Origin: Takakia lepidozioides
Taxonomy: Eukaryota > Streptophyta > Takakiopsida > Takakiales > Takakiaceae
NCBI GenBank assembly: GCA_030704615.1
Contig: CM060731.1
Coordinates: 91,246,756-91,310,755, forward strand
DNA: 64,000 bases
Reading direction: 5' to 3'
In this document: piece by piece, positions 9,760 to 21,800 of the stretch
Layout: the number at the start of each line of letters is the position of its first letter
Position numbering within the stretch: position 1 is the first letter of the stretch
The notes under the pieces: generated by a model
Told to the model about the DNA's origin: nothing
The model's input: only the letters and a program-made list of their open reading frames with translations
Databases searched by the model: none
Made by a program: the position numbers and the translations under genes

Positions 9760-12700
9760 ATAGGGCCTGTGCAGCTCGTTGAAACTCAGTGTGGAGCATG
9801 GATGAAGACGTCCACTGCGGATATGCAACTCATGCGCGCTCATAAAATGTAATAAAGGTGTTTGCAGGGACGTATGCTGCATTCCTCGATTCCATAACAA
9901 GGAAGTCCTCACAGTTGCAAGCTGGGTACTGTGAAACCGTGATTGCATACACGACACTGCGCGCAGCAGACCCGGCTGTTGACAACTGAAATATGCGCCC
10001 CATCCCGGGGTGAGGAACATCCCTGCAACCTTGCACTATGCAGGGCATTGCAAGAGCGTTGGCCCATCCTGGTGTCGTTCGCCTTGTGGTGGCCGCCGTC
10101 TTTTCAGTTACCACCCCACCGATGGGTGGGCCAAGCTGCGGGGTCACCCACGTATGCGGGGCGAAGAGCTTCTCGTGGGAGGAGGTGACGATTGGGAATT
10201 GGATTTCGTGGAACGTCTGTCTCTCCACCAGTCGAAACCCTGCACTTCCTAAGGCGTCTGCCTCCTCCAGGGTAAGATCTGTACCACTTGCCACAGGCCA
10301 GACTGCCGGTGGTTCAGGCATGCCTTGTACACCATACTTGGGCTTGCCGAACACACACGACATGATGTCGTGCCTGCAGAACCAAAACTCCTTCAGTGTG
10401 CCCTCCACAAACTTTGCGCACACAAATCTCCCTGTGAAGCAAGGGGCAGGCACACACCGCCCTGCGGGCTCCTCCGATCATCTCACAATGCAGCAGTCCA
10501 TTTTTTGGGATCGGTCGAACGATGCGCCGCCCTCATCAGCATCTCCCTGCCTGTCTGGTCCGATACCCCATTGCTTTCCTCCAGAAACTGGTAGTAAATG
10601 AGATTGTTGCATGATGCCCTCACATATCTTCTGTTGTTGCTGTCAACATGTCAACGAGATGGCTGCAGAGGAAGCACGCACCAGGAAGAGTGCACCGATT
10701 CGGCCATGTTCGTCGTCGGCATATCCGTGTCATCCTCCAAGCTCATGTCCTGTTGAAGGAAATTAGATATGTCACTGATTGTGGAGAATGTCCAAGCACA
10801 AAACAGAACAATTGTCAAGTACAGAAATGTGTTACCCTGTCTCATGTAGTCTCCAAACTGGCGGAATCTAATAGCCCCACGCAAGCCACGTTGCAGTTCT
10901 GGCTGATCTTTCACATCCACTGCCCCTGAAGACACCCACCAGGCGCGTATGGTTGCAAACTCGGTCTCCGCCTCGTCGATGGAATTCGCATTTTTCCACG
11001 CTAGGCACATACTGATATGATCCTGCCGGTGGCGTGACGCCACGAACCTTTTCGTGTTTTGCGTCAAACTCTGCATGAAGTGGAACCCGCAAGATCTCTC
11101 CTTCCTTCCATTGGAGTCTTTGGGTCGTCCCCATATACCCTCCTAACTGCAAGCCCAGTTGCCTGGGCATTGTCAGCCATGAAGCCCCTAAAATCGGGAG
11201 GGGGCAACTTGGCTCTCGCCATTTGCTCATTAATGCCGCGCCACATATGCAACTCCGAATCTAATGTCTTCTCCCTTCATTTCGCAGATAGCAATGGTCA
11301 TCAACTTTCTGCAATGTGGGTCGTATACATGTGCCCCCATTGTCACCCAATCGTGTTGGTAATCGCCGGATGTGGTCAAACATGACCCAACAATTTGAGA
11401 GGTCTCCACTGGTCATCCATCCCGCTTCACCAAATCGACGCCGCTCCCCGGTCCGCACGTTGACATCTTAAATATGAAGCACCTGTCCATCCCGAGCCTT
11501 GACCAGGAAAGAAGCTGCTTGGATGAAGTCGTAGCCGCATGTGCGTTTCACTTCCAAGATGGAGTGCATGTCTGATCCTCTTCGATTCGTTTCTTGCAGC
11601 TGACAATGTGGTTCCTGACATTGGGGCTGCCACAGGGAGAACAGCTTCCAGCAGGTCCTTCATGTCCCCCTCGCCCAGCTTCTCTCTTGTGCTTCGTCCT
11701 CCCGACATTATTCTGCCAATTGCAATCCTATGTGCCGACGAGCTGTATCTGCTTTGGTTTTGCACCCGCCTCACCGCACCACCTCACCTCCTCCTTGATA
11801 ATATCCTGGGCTTGTTGAAAAGCGACTCTGCAATTGCTCTGGCGAGGGGGTGCTCATGCTTTCCGATGTGAATGCATGCTCTGGTGCACGCTGGGCCGAC
11901 GGTCCTCTGACGTAGTACTGCTTGGCGTTGCACACTGCCATGCACGTAGGGGCTGCGTTGCAATGGGGCACACTTGAACGTCCTGAAGGAACTCTAACCT
12001 TGAGGCCAAAATGGGGTCGACGAATTGCCAATCCAGTCATTCTCATTCCTGGTGCCTTTGCTAGTGTAATGGTAACATGTGCTCGAGAAACATTTAAAGA
12101 TGCCCAGCACACAATACATATCTCACTCGAACTCCATCACCCAGGTTGGACGATGAAGTTTTGGTGACACACCAAGGGTGCCGTCATGTTTCCTGTTCAT
12201 TCCTGCGAGCATGCCGTCTGGGCCTGCGCCTGCCGGCACTGGAGGGAACTCATAGATAGCATTCCCATCCAAACATCAGGCAAAGTTTCCACAGAATGGA
12301 TTGGAGTTTTGTCGTAATCAAGCCTAGAAGGTCACTGGAGCGGGAACCCGTTGTCTTCATCCTCCGCAATATGTCGATTACTGAGCGGACGGAAGTTGAG
12401 TCGGACGGTGTAATGCTGAACACTCCTAGTGACGGACGACTTCGAACATACGATGGAAGGACCATACAGTCTTCATCGTCACTGGATAAGTTGGACGACT
12501 GTTTCCCTGTTTTCCTGGATTTCCCTTTTCACATGTTTGGGCTTCTCTGCTTGTGAAGAGTGCCCACATCCTTCACATCTTGCACCCCAGACCCCCTCTT
12601 GTGGAAGAGGATCAAACCAAGTTCCCAGCGTGGGAACTCTTTAGGCACGATTTCACCAATGGCACTGTACCGGATGGATTCAGAAGCTGGGAGCCCGCCA

Positions 12701-12990
12701 CTCTTTGCCTTTTCCGAAATCTGCATGCAGAATGACGGCACTTTCCAGAAAATTTCCATAAGCATCCTTCGTCTCCTCTTCCAAAAACACCGTTCCAAGG
12801 CGGAGCCCGAACCTTCACACACAAGTACTGCTCAGTGACAATCGCAAATCTTGGTCGCAGGGTATTTTAGCTTTCAGAGAATCAGGATGGAAGTACACGT
12901 TGACCCAAACACGGGAGTCCATTTTGAAGACGGGACCTCTCGGTACGCTCCGCAGCGAAGTCCTGCAATGAGAAGAGTGTGTCCTACCTA
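9760..12990 (-). pseudogene. Mutator-like (MULE) transposase, decayed
   Basis: The minus strand follows the plus-strand transposase at 51716-55220 piece by piece. N-terminal part: DSRVWVNVYFHPDSLKAKI. DDE core: MFDHIRR, then AHVYDPHCRKLMTIAICEMK (first Asp region), RGFMADNAQA (second Asp, near 11190), RAWWVSSGAV and NMAESVHSSW (Glu region, near 10700). C-terminal SWIM zinc domain: YAITVSQYPACNCEDFLVM near 9900. Several frameshifts and stops separate these blocks. It would have cut and pasted the element. It is diverged from the right-hand copy, so this is a second lineage and not a recent duplicate. Confidence 0.75.
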
Positions 12991-13139
12991 ATAACACAAT
13001 GATTTTCTGGAGGATTCCGTATCCAACATGATGGGTGATCAGTGCACGTAAAGATGAAGGTGTGTAACGTACGTTAAAAAACGGACGAAAACAGCAAGTT
13101 CACATCGGATATTTGGTGCCTGAATTGTAATGTACAACC

Positions 13140-14852
13140 ACTTGGGGTACAATAAATCAGGCCTTCCATGAATTTCGGCACCGAAATCTGGATGAACATC
13201 TCTGTCATGTAACAGCTTTGGAAGCCAAGGGATGAATTCTGGCACAGAAATCGCAATTTGTTTACCTCATAAACTGACCAAGCACCCAACGGATGGATTC
13301 GGTGCCGAAATTCGGATGAACTTCTTCTTCATTAAATTGTATCTGCACATATGGGTTGATTAGATGCCAAAATACGGATAAATGTGTTCCTGATTACAGT
13401 CGTGATTGACCACGTGTCCGGATATCGGCCGACTTCCGAATGACAGTAATCCTTATTCGGGCAGAATGGATGTTTTCGGCGCCGAAATCATTCTTCATCT
13501 CCTTTTCCGACCCTAATTCTGCTGCCCCTGCGTATGGATTTCGTGCCAGAATTCATCGGAAGTCCTTTCTGTTTTTATTTTTCTTTGCGACAGATGAACT
13601 TTGGCGCCGAATCTCATCCAAGTACTCCCTTTTAATTTTCCCTTTTTCTTCGAGAGCAATGAATTTCGGCGCCGAAATTCCACCAAAATCCTCCCGATTT
13701 TTTTTTTTTCCCTTCGCGAGCATTGAATTTCGGCGCCGCAATTCATTCCAAGTCCAGGAGATATTTTTTATTTTTCCTTCGCGAGCAATGATTTCGGCGC
13801 CGAAATTCATCCGAAGTCCTCCAGAATTTTTTTTTCCCTTCGCGAGCAATGAATTTCGGCGCCAAATTCAGCCAACTTCATCCTCCAAATTCTTTTCAGG
13901 GTTTAGCGGCGGAGTTCGGCGCCGAATTCATCCAATGCCTTCCCTCCATATTTATTTTTCTTTGAAATGGATCAATTTCGTCAGCCGAAAATTCATCCTT
14001 ACTGTCCGCAATGAGTAACTCTAATATTACATTTTCTATGCGACGGATGAATTTCGTGCGCGAACTCGTCCAAACCCGGCACTTACTTTTTGGTTTGGAT
14101 GATAATTTTTCCGTAAATCGTTGGACATACCCCGTTCCGACGAATATAACAGAATATTCTGCATTTAATTAAGAAATCGGCATATTAAACCCCTTCTGTC
14201 AAAATTAATTTGCATTTTAGGCCGTTTTTTTTTTTTGAAACCGACAGTATCCATGAAGTGGTCTTTTTCCGCACTGGGACCGTTGCCGCCGCACATAAAG
14301 TAAGAATTTCGGCGCCGAAATTATAGTTAAATGCCAGAAATGGCAAGTCCAACATCCTGGACAGCATAATCCTCAGGGGGCCCAATGATGGGCGTCAAGC
14401 ATAGCATCGTGCCTGATTTAGTCCCTTTCGCTCTGGATGATTTTCGGCGCCGAATATGGATGACGTGCCGAAGTTGCAGCCGTTTCCGTTGTCCCGGAAT
14501 TGATTCCGGCTCCGCTATCTCACCGACAGTTTTGCTCATGACGAAATGAGGACTTGGGAAGCGATGACTTTCGGCGCCGAAATATGGATGATTTCACCTC
14601 GTCTACGCCGACGGAAATATGCGTAATGATTGCGGCGCCGAAATATGGATGAAATGAATGTTGCCGAAGTGCACGCCCCGTTTCCGTTGTCCCGTAAATA
14701 ATTCCGCTCGATATCCCAACCGACAGGTTTGCTCATGACGAATGAGGACTTGCGAAGCGATGAATTTCGGCGCCGAAATATGGATGATTTCATTCACCTC
14801 TTCTACGCGCGGACGGACAATTCGTAATGAAATTTTCGGCGCCGAAATATGG
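13140..14852. repeat. Array of TTTCGGCGCCGAAA palindromes, mostly ~60-bp spacing
   Basis: About 19 GGCGCC-centred palindromes can be counted, e.g. 13663, 13726, 13789, 13851, 14308, 14568, 14764 and 14832. Clean copies read GAATTTCGGCGCCGAAATTC. Early copies (13170, 13227, 13295) have GGCACC or GGTGCC centres. From 13480 to 13950 the spacers are T-rich with CCTTCGCGAGCAATG. From 14440 onward spacers carry AAATATGGATGA. The array runs into the assembly gap. The long translated frames have no coding signature. Confidence 0.85.
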
Positions 14853-15352
14853 NNNNNNNNNNNNNNNNNNNNNNNNNNNNNNNNNNNNNNNNNNNNNNNN
14901 NNNNNNNNNNNNNNNNNNNNNNNNNNNNNNNNNNNNNNNNNNNNNNNNNNNNNNNNNNNNNNNNNNNNNNNNNNNNNNNNNNNNNNNNNNNNNNNNNNNN
15001 NNNNNNNNNNNNNNNNNNNNNNNNNNNNNNNNNNNNNNNNNNNNNNNNNNNNNNNNNNNNNNNNNNNNNNNNNNNNNNNNNNNNNNNNNNNNNNNNNNNN
15101 NNNNNNNNNNNNNNNNNNNNNNNNNNNNNNNNNNNNNNNNNNNNNNNNNNNNNNNNNNNNNNNNNNNNNNNNNNNNNNNNNNNNNNNNNNNNNNNNNNNN
15201 NNNNNNNNNNNNNNNNNNNNNNNNNNNNNNNNNNNNNNNNNNNNNNNNNNNNNNNNNNNNNNNNNNNNNNNNNNNNNNNNNNNNNNNNNNNNNNNNNNNN
15301 NNNNNNNNNNNNNNNNNNNNNNNNNNNNNNNNNNNNNNNNNNNNNNNNNNNN
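14853..15352. other. Assembly gap (500 N)
   Basis: Exactly 500 N, so probably a placeholder of unknown true length. It should contain at least the first ~470 bp of the left LTR of the element at 15353-28296. If the inversion proposed below is right, it also contains an inverted remainder of a second gag region. Confidence 0.99.
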
Positions 15353-15913
15353 GAAGGGAACATGTTAGTTCACATACGACGGTTAGAGAGGGAAACGGTT
15401 AGAACCGCGGATAGGAGGATAAAGGGAGAAACGGGGAATAAAGAAGGGATCATTATTCGGGGAGGACTTCGGAGTCAGGCGGGAGCGGAGATCGGAGAGC
15501 ACGATGAAGGAGAAAAGAGGATTAGTAGATGCTTGTTATATGCAAAGCTGTAGTGATATAGGAAAGAAGATTAGAGACATAATGGCTTCGGCCTGATACC
15601 TGATAAATCATAATCTGATACTTATACGATACAATCACACTGTGTAGAGAGATCTGAGTGAAGCTGTGGATTGAATGGATGAGTGAAGGAAACCGATAGA
15701 TTGATGAAGCAAACTGATACTTAATTATCAATGGTAAGGTAGCTAAGATGAATGCGGAAAGGGAAACAAATAGGAAACACCCCCATGATACACTAGCTGT
15801 AGGTCATGACTGATTGTTCTGCGCGGGCTGAGTACTTAGAGATTTCCAACTCTTCTATCTTGGAGTTTCCGCCTCGGATAGCGAAGGGATGGGTGAGTAA
15901 AAGCCGCGCGACA
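15353..15913 (+). repeat. Left LTR of element 1 (5' part in gap)
   Basis: Nearly identical to the last 561 bp of the LTR at 27265-28296 and ends with the same GCCGCGCGACA. The missing ~470 bp lie in the N gap. Confidence 0.93.
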
Positions 15914-15936
15914 TTTGGCGACCATACTGGGGACCT
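15914..15936 (+). promoter_or_regulatory. Primer-binding site
   Basis: Directly after the LTR terminus ACA comes TTTGGCGACCATACTGGGGA, with the TGG expected of a tRNA 3'-CCA complement. The primer tRNA was not identified. The same site follows the LTRs at 28878 and, on the minus strand, at 49284. Confidence 0.75.
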
Positions 15937-16133
15937 GGGACATGAACAACCAGATGTGACAGGCATCTGGTGGGATCATGGTGGTTGGACCATTAAAGAG
16001 AATTTGAAGTGAATCAAATTCCCTGTGGAACGAAGGAAGAAAGATTGTCCAAACAATTCTTTCAAAGGTTCTTGGAATTGCCAGACGGATGTAAAGAAAA
16101 TATTCTTAAACGAGTGCATGATGCTGATCCAGA

Positions 16134-16502
16134 ATGGGTCTGGAGAAAGGAGTGATAAAGATTTATCAGGTAGCCTGTAGAGGAAGAGCACGTTGGTTAC
16201 CAACATTAGTTTATGTGATAGCATTGCTATCCATTAAACGAGTAGAGTTTGAAGGCTGGGAAGAAAGAAAGGTGAATGTTTATACTCATATGCATGAAGA
16301 GCTTGTACTGGTAAAGAATTGGATTCCAAAGGATATTTTGTGGATCAAACTCACACCAAGAACAGCTTTTCAGACTTGTTTGCCATATGGTTATATGGTA
16401 ACGGAGACTTCAAGTATAGCCAAGGGTGCATTGAAGCTTGAAAGAAATCCAGGCATATACGAGAGATATTACAGAAGAGAGTTTTGGTTATTGCCACATT
16501 AA
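16134..16502 (+). CDS. Leader ORF (ORF0) upstream of gag, broken copy
   Basis: This is the C-terminal 122 codons of a 231-codon frame that is open in the minus-strand copy at 48696-49391. The 5' part is out of frame here through a small insertion near 16003 and a one-base loss near 16138. The protein is basic, with a hydrophobic stretch (WLPTLVYVIALLSIKRVEF), and no family is recognised. It ends 22 bp before the gag start. All three copies in the window keep the C-terminal part nearly unchanged, which suggests it is or recently was used. Confidence 0.5.
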   Translation: MGLEKGVIKIYQVACRGRARWLPTLVYVIALLSIKRVEFEGWEERKVNVYTHMHEELVLVKNWIPKDILWIKLTPRTAFQTCLPYGYMVTETSSIAKGALKLERNPGIYERYYRREFWLLPH

Positions 16503-16523
16503 AAGAAATGAAAGACATGGGAC

Positions 16524-18845
16524 ATGAGTGATGAAAGAGAAGCTAGACGACAAAGATATTCATCAAAAAGAGAAAGCTATCTGAAAGCTAATTATCCATA
16601 TCTTTGGGAGAGAGGAATAGACATAGGGGAATCATCTGGACCTCTCACACCATCAAGATCAAAAAGTGCATCACCTATACCGGAAGAACTAGAGTTGGAT
16701 GCCACTCCTTCTGTTTCTTTGCAAGAAAGATTAAGGGAATTGGTACAGGAAGAAGATCAATCACGAGGTGAAAGATCTGAGGTACATCCTTGGATAAAAG
16801 ACTTGACAGAAATCTTTGATAAGAGTTGGCATGGAACACCAAAAGCAGGAACTCCAGTTTCTGAAGCAGAAGATGAAGAAGGAGATGAGGATGTGGCAGA
16901 GCCAACGGAGAGTTCAGACTCTCCAACACCATTACAGTTGAGTTACATGAGTGAAGAAGAAACCCAAGGGCAGAACTTGGAGGATGAAAACAGAGAGAAG
17001 AAATTGGAAGAGGAAGAATATGAAGAAGTAGACCCAACAGCTGAGGTTGAGACTACAACCAGGACATCCCAACCCGTTGGACCTGGATCAAGTGGAGCAC
17101 TTGGATCACAGGCCAACGAAGGTGTCGGCTCAGGGGGATCAGGCGGGCTGCCTGGATCTGGCTCTGGGGGGACAGGGAGTGTGGGAAGTAGTGCAACTGA
17201 AGCTGGGAATACTGTGAATATCGTGGGGCCAGAAGCAGGGAGTGCTCAAGGGCCACCACTTGGTGGAAGATCCACCACAAAAACAACAGGTCCAGAAGGA
17301 CCAGCACCAGCAAGGGTGCCAGCACCTGTCAGTGGGCAGAAGGTAGGGCCACAGATGGCGTTACAACCAACACGGGCAAAACCACCCTTTCCAATATATT
17401 CAGGAAAAGGGGATCCCGATGTACACATTAGCCAATTTGAGCACATGTGTATAGTGAACAATGAGAATGGCGATGATGCCAAGATGAGACTGTTTCCTTG
17501 TTCACTTATCAAGAAAGCAAGTGAATGGTATGCAAGATTCCCTGATAATCATTTCCTAACCTGGAATGGCTTGAATACAGCATTTCGAAATAGGTTCAGG
17601 ACAAGTAAAACTGAGGATGAAGTGTATGGAAGTTTACAACAGCTGAAGCAGAAGAAGCATGAAACTGTTGAAGAGTATATGGAGAAGATGGAATTGATGA
17701 TGAAAAAGCTGGCTGCAGTACCAGCACCCGGTTTACAGAAGACTTGGTTTGTGAGTGGACTAAGACCAGAGTTGCAGAAGAAAGTGGATATGTTACCCCA
17801 TAATACAGTGGAGGAGGCATTTGAAACTGCAAACAGAATTGAGCAATTGGGAATGCTCAGGAGAGAGAAAAAGGAAGATGAGGACTCTGAAGATGAGTCA
17901 GATGAAGAAGAAGAGCAAGAACTAAAAAGAAAGAGTAAGAGAAAGGAAAAGTTGAAGAGGGATAACTATGAGAAAAGATTGGAAGAAATCTTGAAGAAGT
18001 ATGCCACAGAGGCTGCAACACATTGGAGGAAGGGTGTATGGTGTGCAAAGTGCCAGAATGAAGGCCATACCACTACAGAATGCCACATGAAGGAGAAACA
18101 CTGTACTATCTGTAAAATGGATAACCATTCTACTGAGAATTGTTACTACAACAGAAGGACAGCTGCAAGAGAACCTAGGCAAGTGAGGGTGCATCAGGTG
18201 CAGCCCCAGCCAAGAAGAAGCAATGATCAGGACCACTATGGTAGGTCTGGTGGTTATAACAATGGCATGGAAGGGAGAGGTAATTCAAGAGGGAATTACC
18301 AAGGAAATTCCAGAGGCAACTATCAGGGTAATCCAAGGGGGAATTACCAGCCCGGGAATCAGGATTATAGAAATAATCCAAGACCAGACCAAGGGCGAGG
18401 ACCCAATGGTGAAGAGCTATGTTACTATTGTAATCAGCCAGGACATCGCAAGGCAGCCTGTTCATTCTGGATAAGACACCAGAATGAGATGAGAGCTCCT
18501 GTGAATGAGGGCCCAGTGGTGGCAGCTCACATGGTTAGGCCATGTGTTGTACCAGAAGTAAGTACAATGATAGTAACAAGAAGTAAAGCCAAACTAATAC
18601 CTCCAGTAGAAGAGGAAGAAGATGAGACTGGAAGTGGCAATGATATGCCTGAAGATGAAGAGACTTGGAAAGATGAGAAGGAACTGCACAAGGAAGTGGC
18701 AGATACTATAAGGGAAATGCAAAAGAGTACGATATTCCTGTGGCAGATTCCTCTGATTCGGATGGAGAAAAAGAGGGGAGTGAGGAAGAAAGGAAAAAAG
18801 AAGATGCAGACATGCAAAGTAATGAAGAGACTTTGGCTGAAGTAA
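16524..18845 (+). CDS. gag: Gag polyprotein
   Basis: 773 codons. The N-terminal third is acidic and low-complexity (Glu/Ser, then Gly-rich 190-260). A retrotransposon gag (capsid) domain follows at roughly 290-450, with FPIYSGKGDP and RFRTSKTEDEVYGSL. Then come two zinc knuckles (CAKCQNEGHTTTEC and CTICKMDNHSTENC), an Arg/Gly/Asn stretch and a third knuckle (CYYCNQPGHRKAAC), all CX2CX4HX4C. It forms the virus-like particle and packages RNA. It overlaps pol by 106 bp in the 0/-1 relation. Three knuckles is more than the usual one or two. Confidence 0.93.
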   Translation: MSDEREARRQRYSSKRESYLKANYPYLWERGIDIGESSGPLTPSRSKSASPIPEELELDATPSVSLQERLRELVQEEDQSRGERSEVHPWIKDLTEIFDKSWHGTPKAGTPVSEAEDEEGDEDVAEPTESSDSPTPLQLSYMSEEETQGQNLEDENREKKLEEEEYEEVDPTAEVETTTRTSQPVGPGSSGALGSQANEGVGSGGSGGLPGSGSGGTGSVGSSATEAGNTVNIVGPEAGSAQGPPLGGRSTTKTTGPEGPAPARVPAPVSGQKVGPQMALQPTRAKPPFPIYSGKGDPDVHISQFEHMCIVNNENGDDAKMRLFPCSLIKKASEWYARFPDNHFLTWNGLNTAFRNRFRTSKTEDEVYGSLQQLKQKKHETVEEYMEKMELMMKKLAAVPAPGLQKTWFVSGLRPELQKKVDMLPHNTVEEAFETANRIEQLGMLRREKKEDEDSEDESDEEEEQELKRKSKRKEKLKRDNYEKRLEEILKKYATEAATHWRKGVWCAKCQNEGHTTTECHMKEKHCTICKMDNHSTENCYYNRRTAAREPRQVRVHQVQPQPRRSNDQDHYGRSGGYNNGMEGRGNSRGNYQGNSRGNYQGNPRGNYQPGNQDYRNNPRPDQGRGPNGEELCYYCNQPGHRKAACSFWIRHQNEMRAPVNEGPVVAAHMVRPCVVPEVSTMIVTRSKAKLIPPVEEEEDETGSGNDMPEDEETWKDEKELHKEVADTIREMQKSTIFLWQIPLIRMEKKRGVRKKGKKKMQTCKVMKRLWLK

Positions 18846-21800
18846 TATGTCAGACCAAAGCAGAAATTACCATTGGACAGCTATTAGCTGTGGCACCTTA
18901 TTGTAGGCACAGGCTGTATCAGGCAATCAATCGAATTGCCCAAGAGACAGGAAACACAGACCTGAACAGCAAGGTGACCAGTTATAATGTGAAGCCGGAA
19001 GGGCGAGAACCAGTCATGGACTTTGATGATTCTATGCCAGTAATCCAATTGAGAATTGGAAGCACAGAACTAACTGATGTACTGATAGATGGTGGTTCTG
19101 GAGTAAATATCATGACAGACCAATTAAGGAAGAAGCTTGGTCTAAGTAACATGAAACCAGCCCCATTTACAGTAACAATGGCAGATCAAAGAAGTGTACA
19201 GCCATTGGGATTAATAAGAGGAGTTAAGATACAGATACAGAAAATGATCTTTATGATCACAGTAACTGTATTAAAAATGGATGAAGTCATGGAGGCTTAC
19301 TCCTTATTATTGGGACGTCCGTGGCTGAAACAGGCAAGGGTATTCCATGACTGGAATTCTCAGTTACTAACTGTGCATAATGGGATGCACGAGATACAAA
19401 TTACCACAAAGAAATCTAGTAGATTACCTGCTACAAGAAGACCTCGAGGAGTCAGAGAGTATGACTGGAGGGGAGGACTGGATGAGGAGCAGGAAGCTAC
19501 CCTATTTGCTGCACACCCAGAATGGGAGCAGGTTGCAGAGATGCGGCTGGAAAGCCTAAGTTGTTTGAGAGGTATCTGCTGTGGTGTAGTGACAGCAACA
19601 CCAACTGAAGAAGAAACCAGCATTTACCCATCACATTTCTATGAAGAAAGAGAAGGAGAAATAGAAATCCTAGAAGAACCAGCCACTGTGAGCTTACAGG
19701 ATGAAGTGGTGACCGGTTGGACAATCACAGCTGATGAGCAGGTGAGAGAAGTAAATGTGGGAACTCAGGAGGAACCGAGGATGGTGAAAGTAGGAGCTGA
19801 TTTGGAGCCGGAATTCTTCGAAGAAGCTAAAAGCTTGTTCATCAAATACAGAGATGTATTTGCTTGGAGCTATGAGGATCTAAAAGGGATACCACCTGAA
19901 GTCTGTCAGCATAAAATTGAACTGGAACCAGGGTCAGTACCAATCAAGCAGGCGAGGTATAGAATGAATCCCAACTACGCACAGAAGGTTGGAGAAGAGA
20001 TAAAGAAGTTGGCTGAGGCTAAGTTTATATACCCAATAGAGTATACAACTTGGTTGTCACCCATTGTTATAGTTCCCAAGAAGAATGGCAAACTAAGAGT
20101 ATGTGTGAACTATAAGAAGCTGAATGCTTGTACGAAGAAAGATCCTTTCCCTTTGCCATTCACAGAAGCAGTATTAGACACTGTGGCAGGCCATGAGATG
20201 TACTCATTCATGGATGGCTTCAGTGGTTATAATCAAGTGCAAGTGGCAGAAGAAGACCAAGGGAAAACAGCTTTCATCACAGACTGGGGGGCTTATGCAT
20301 ACAAAGTCATGCCCTTTGGACTTTGTAATGCACCAGCGACCTTTCAGAGAGTGATAAGTGAATCTTTTCATGAGTATCTGGATGATTTCATGCAGGTATT
20401 CTTGGATGATTTCAGTGTGTACAGCTCTAAGAATGAGCACTTGCATAAATTGGAGTTATGCCTGGCCAGATGCAGGATGAGAGGTCTGGGCTTGAATCCA
20501 GAGAAGTGTACTTTCTGTGTGAACTCAGGGGTGCTTCTGGGACACATAGTGTGTAAGAAGGGACTTCTTGTGGATCCCAGGAAGACAGAGTCCATTAAAG
20601 TCTCTCCACCACCAGTGAATGTTAAGAGTTTAAGGAGATTCCTTGGGCAAACCAGTTATTACAGAAGATTTGTCAAAAGGTATGCACAAATAGCAGCACC
20701 ATTGAGCAAGCTTCTGAAGAAAGATGCAGTGTTTGCATGGACAGCTGAATGTCAACAGGCGTTTGAGGAACTTACACTGTCAGTAACAACTACACCTGTG
20801 CTGATTAACCCTCACTGGCATGTAGTATTTCATGTTCACTGCGATGCATCAGGAGAAGCGTTGGGAGCGGTGTTAGCCCAGAATGTTACAGGGAATATAG
20901 ATTCACCTGTGTACTATGCTAGCCGGTTGATGAACAGTGCTGAGAGGAACTATAGCACAACGGAAAGAGAAGCATTGGCAATGATCTATGCAGTGAAGAA
21001 ATTCAGGCATTACCTATTGGGAAGAAAGTTTATGTTTTATGTGGATCACCAGGCTCTGATATATCTGGTGAACAAACCTTTGATAAGTGGAAGGATAGCG
21101 AGGTGGTTAATAATCTTGCATGAGTTTGAGTTCGAGGTTATTTACAAGCCTGGCCGTTTGCATCTTGTGGCAGATCATTTGTCACGACTAACAACAGGAG
21201 AGGCCGCCACAGGAGTGGACGATCAGTTACCTGATGCGAGTTTATTTGTAATGGAGGTGCAAGGAAGTGCAGATGAATGGTTAGATTGGCAGTGGCCAAT
21301 CAGATACTACCTTGCTCATGGTCAGTGCCCACCTAGTTATGGTAAGGAGCAGAGGAAGAGAATCGCTATCAAAGCTTTACCTTATACTATGGTAGGAAGC
21401 AGAATGTATAAGTTAGGACCTGATGGACTAAAACGATGCTTGTACCACCATGAAGTAAATAAAGTCTTGGAGGAAGTTCATAAAGGAGTGGCTGGAGGTC
21501 ATTTTGGAGAAGAGACTACCAGTAGAAAGATACTACTCGCAGGATACTGGTGGCCTACTTTGTTCAAAGATGTACATGAGTATTGTCAGAAGTGTGATGA
21601 ATGTCAGAGGCTAGGACCTTTGCAGAGATCTGGAAGAATGGCCTTGCATCCTACAATGCCTACGGAACCATTTCAGAAATGGGGACTAGACTTTGTTGGA
21701 CCAATTAATCCACCATCCAAGAATACACAAAACAGGTACATAATTACAGCCACTGATTATACTACAAAGTGGGTGGAAGCTAAAGCTTTGAGGGACAACA

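Noticed and set aside
14742-15553. Long frames across the N gap
   Set aside because: They consist of undetermined bases.
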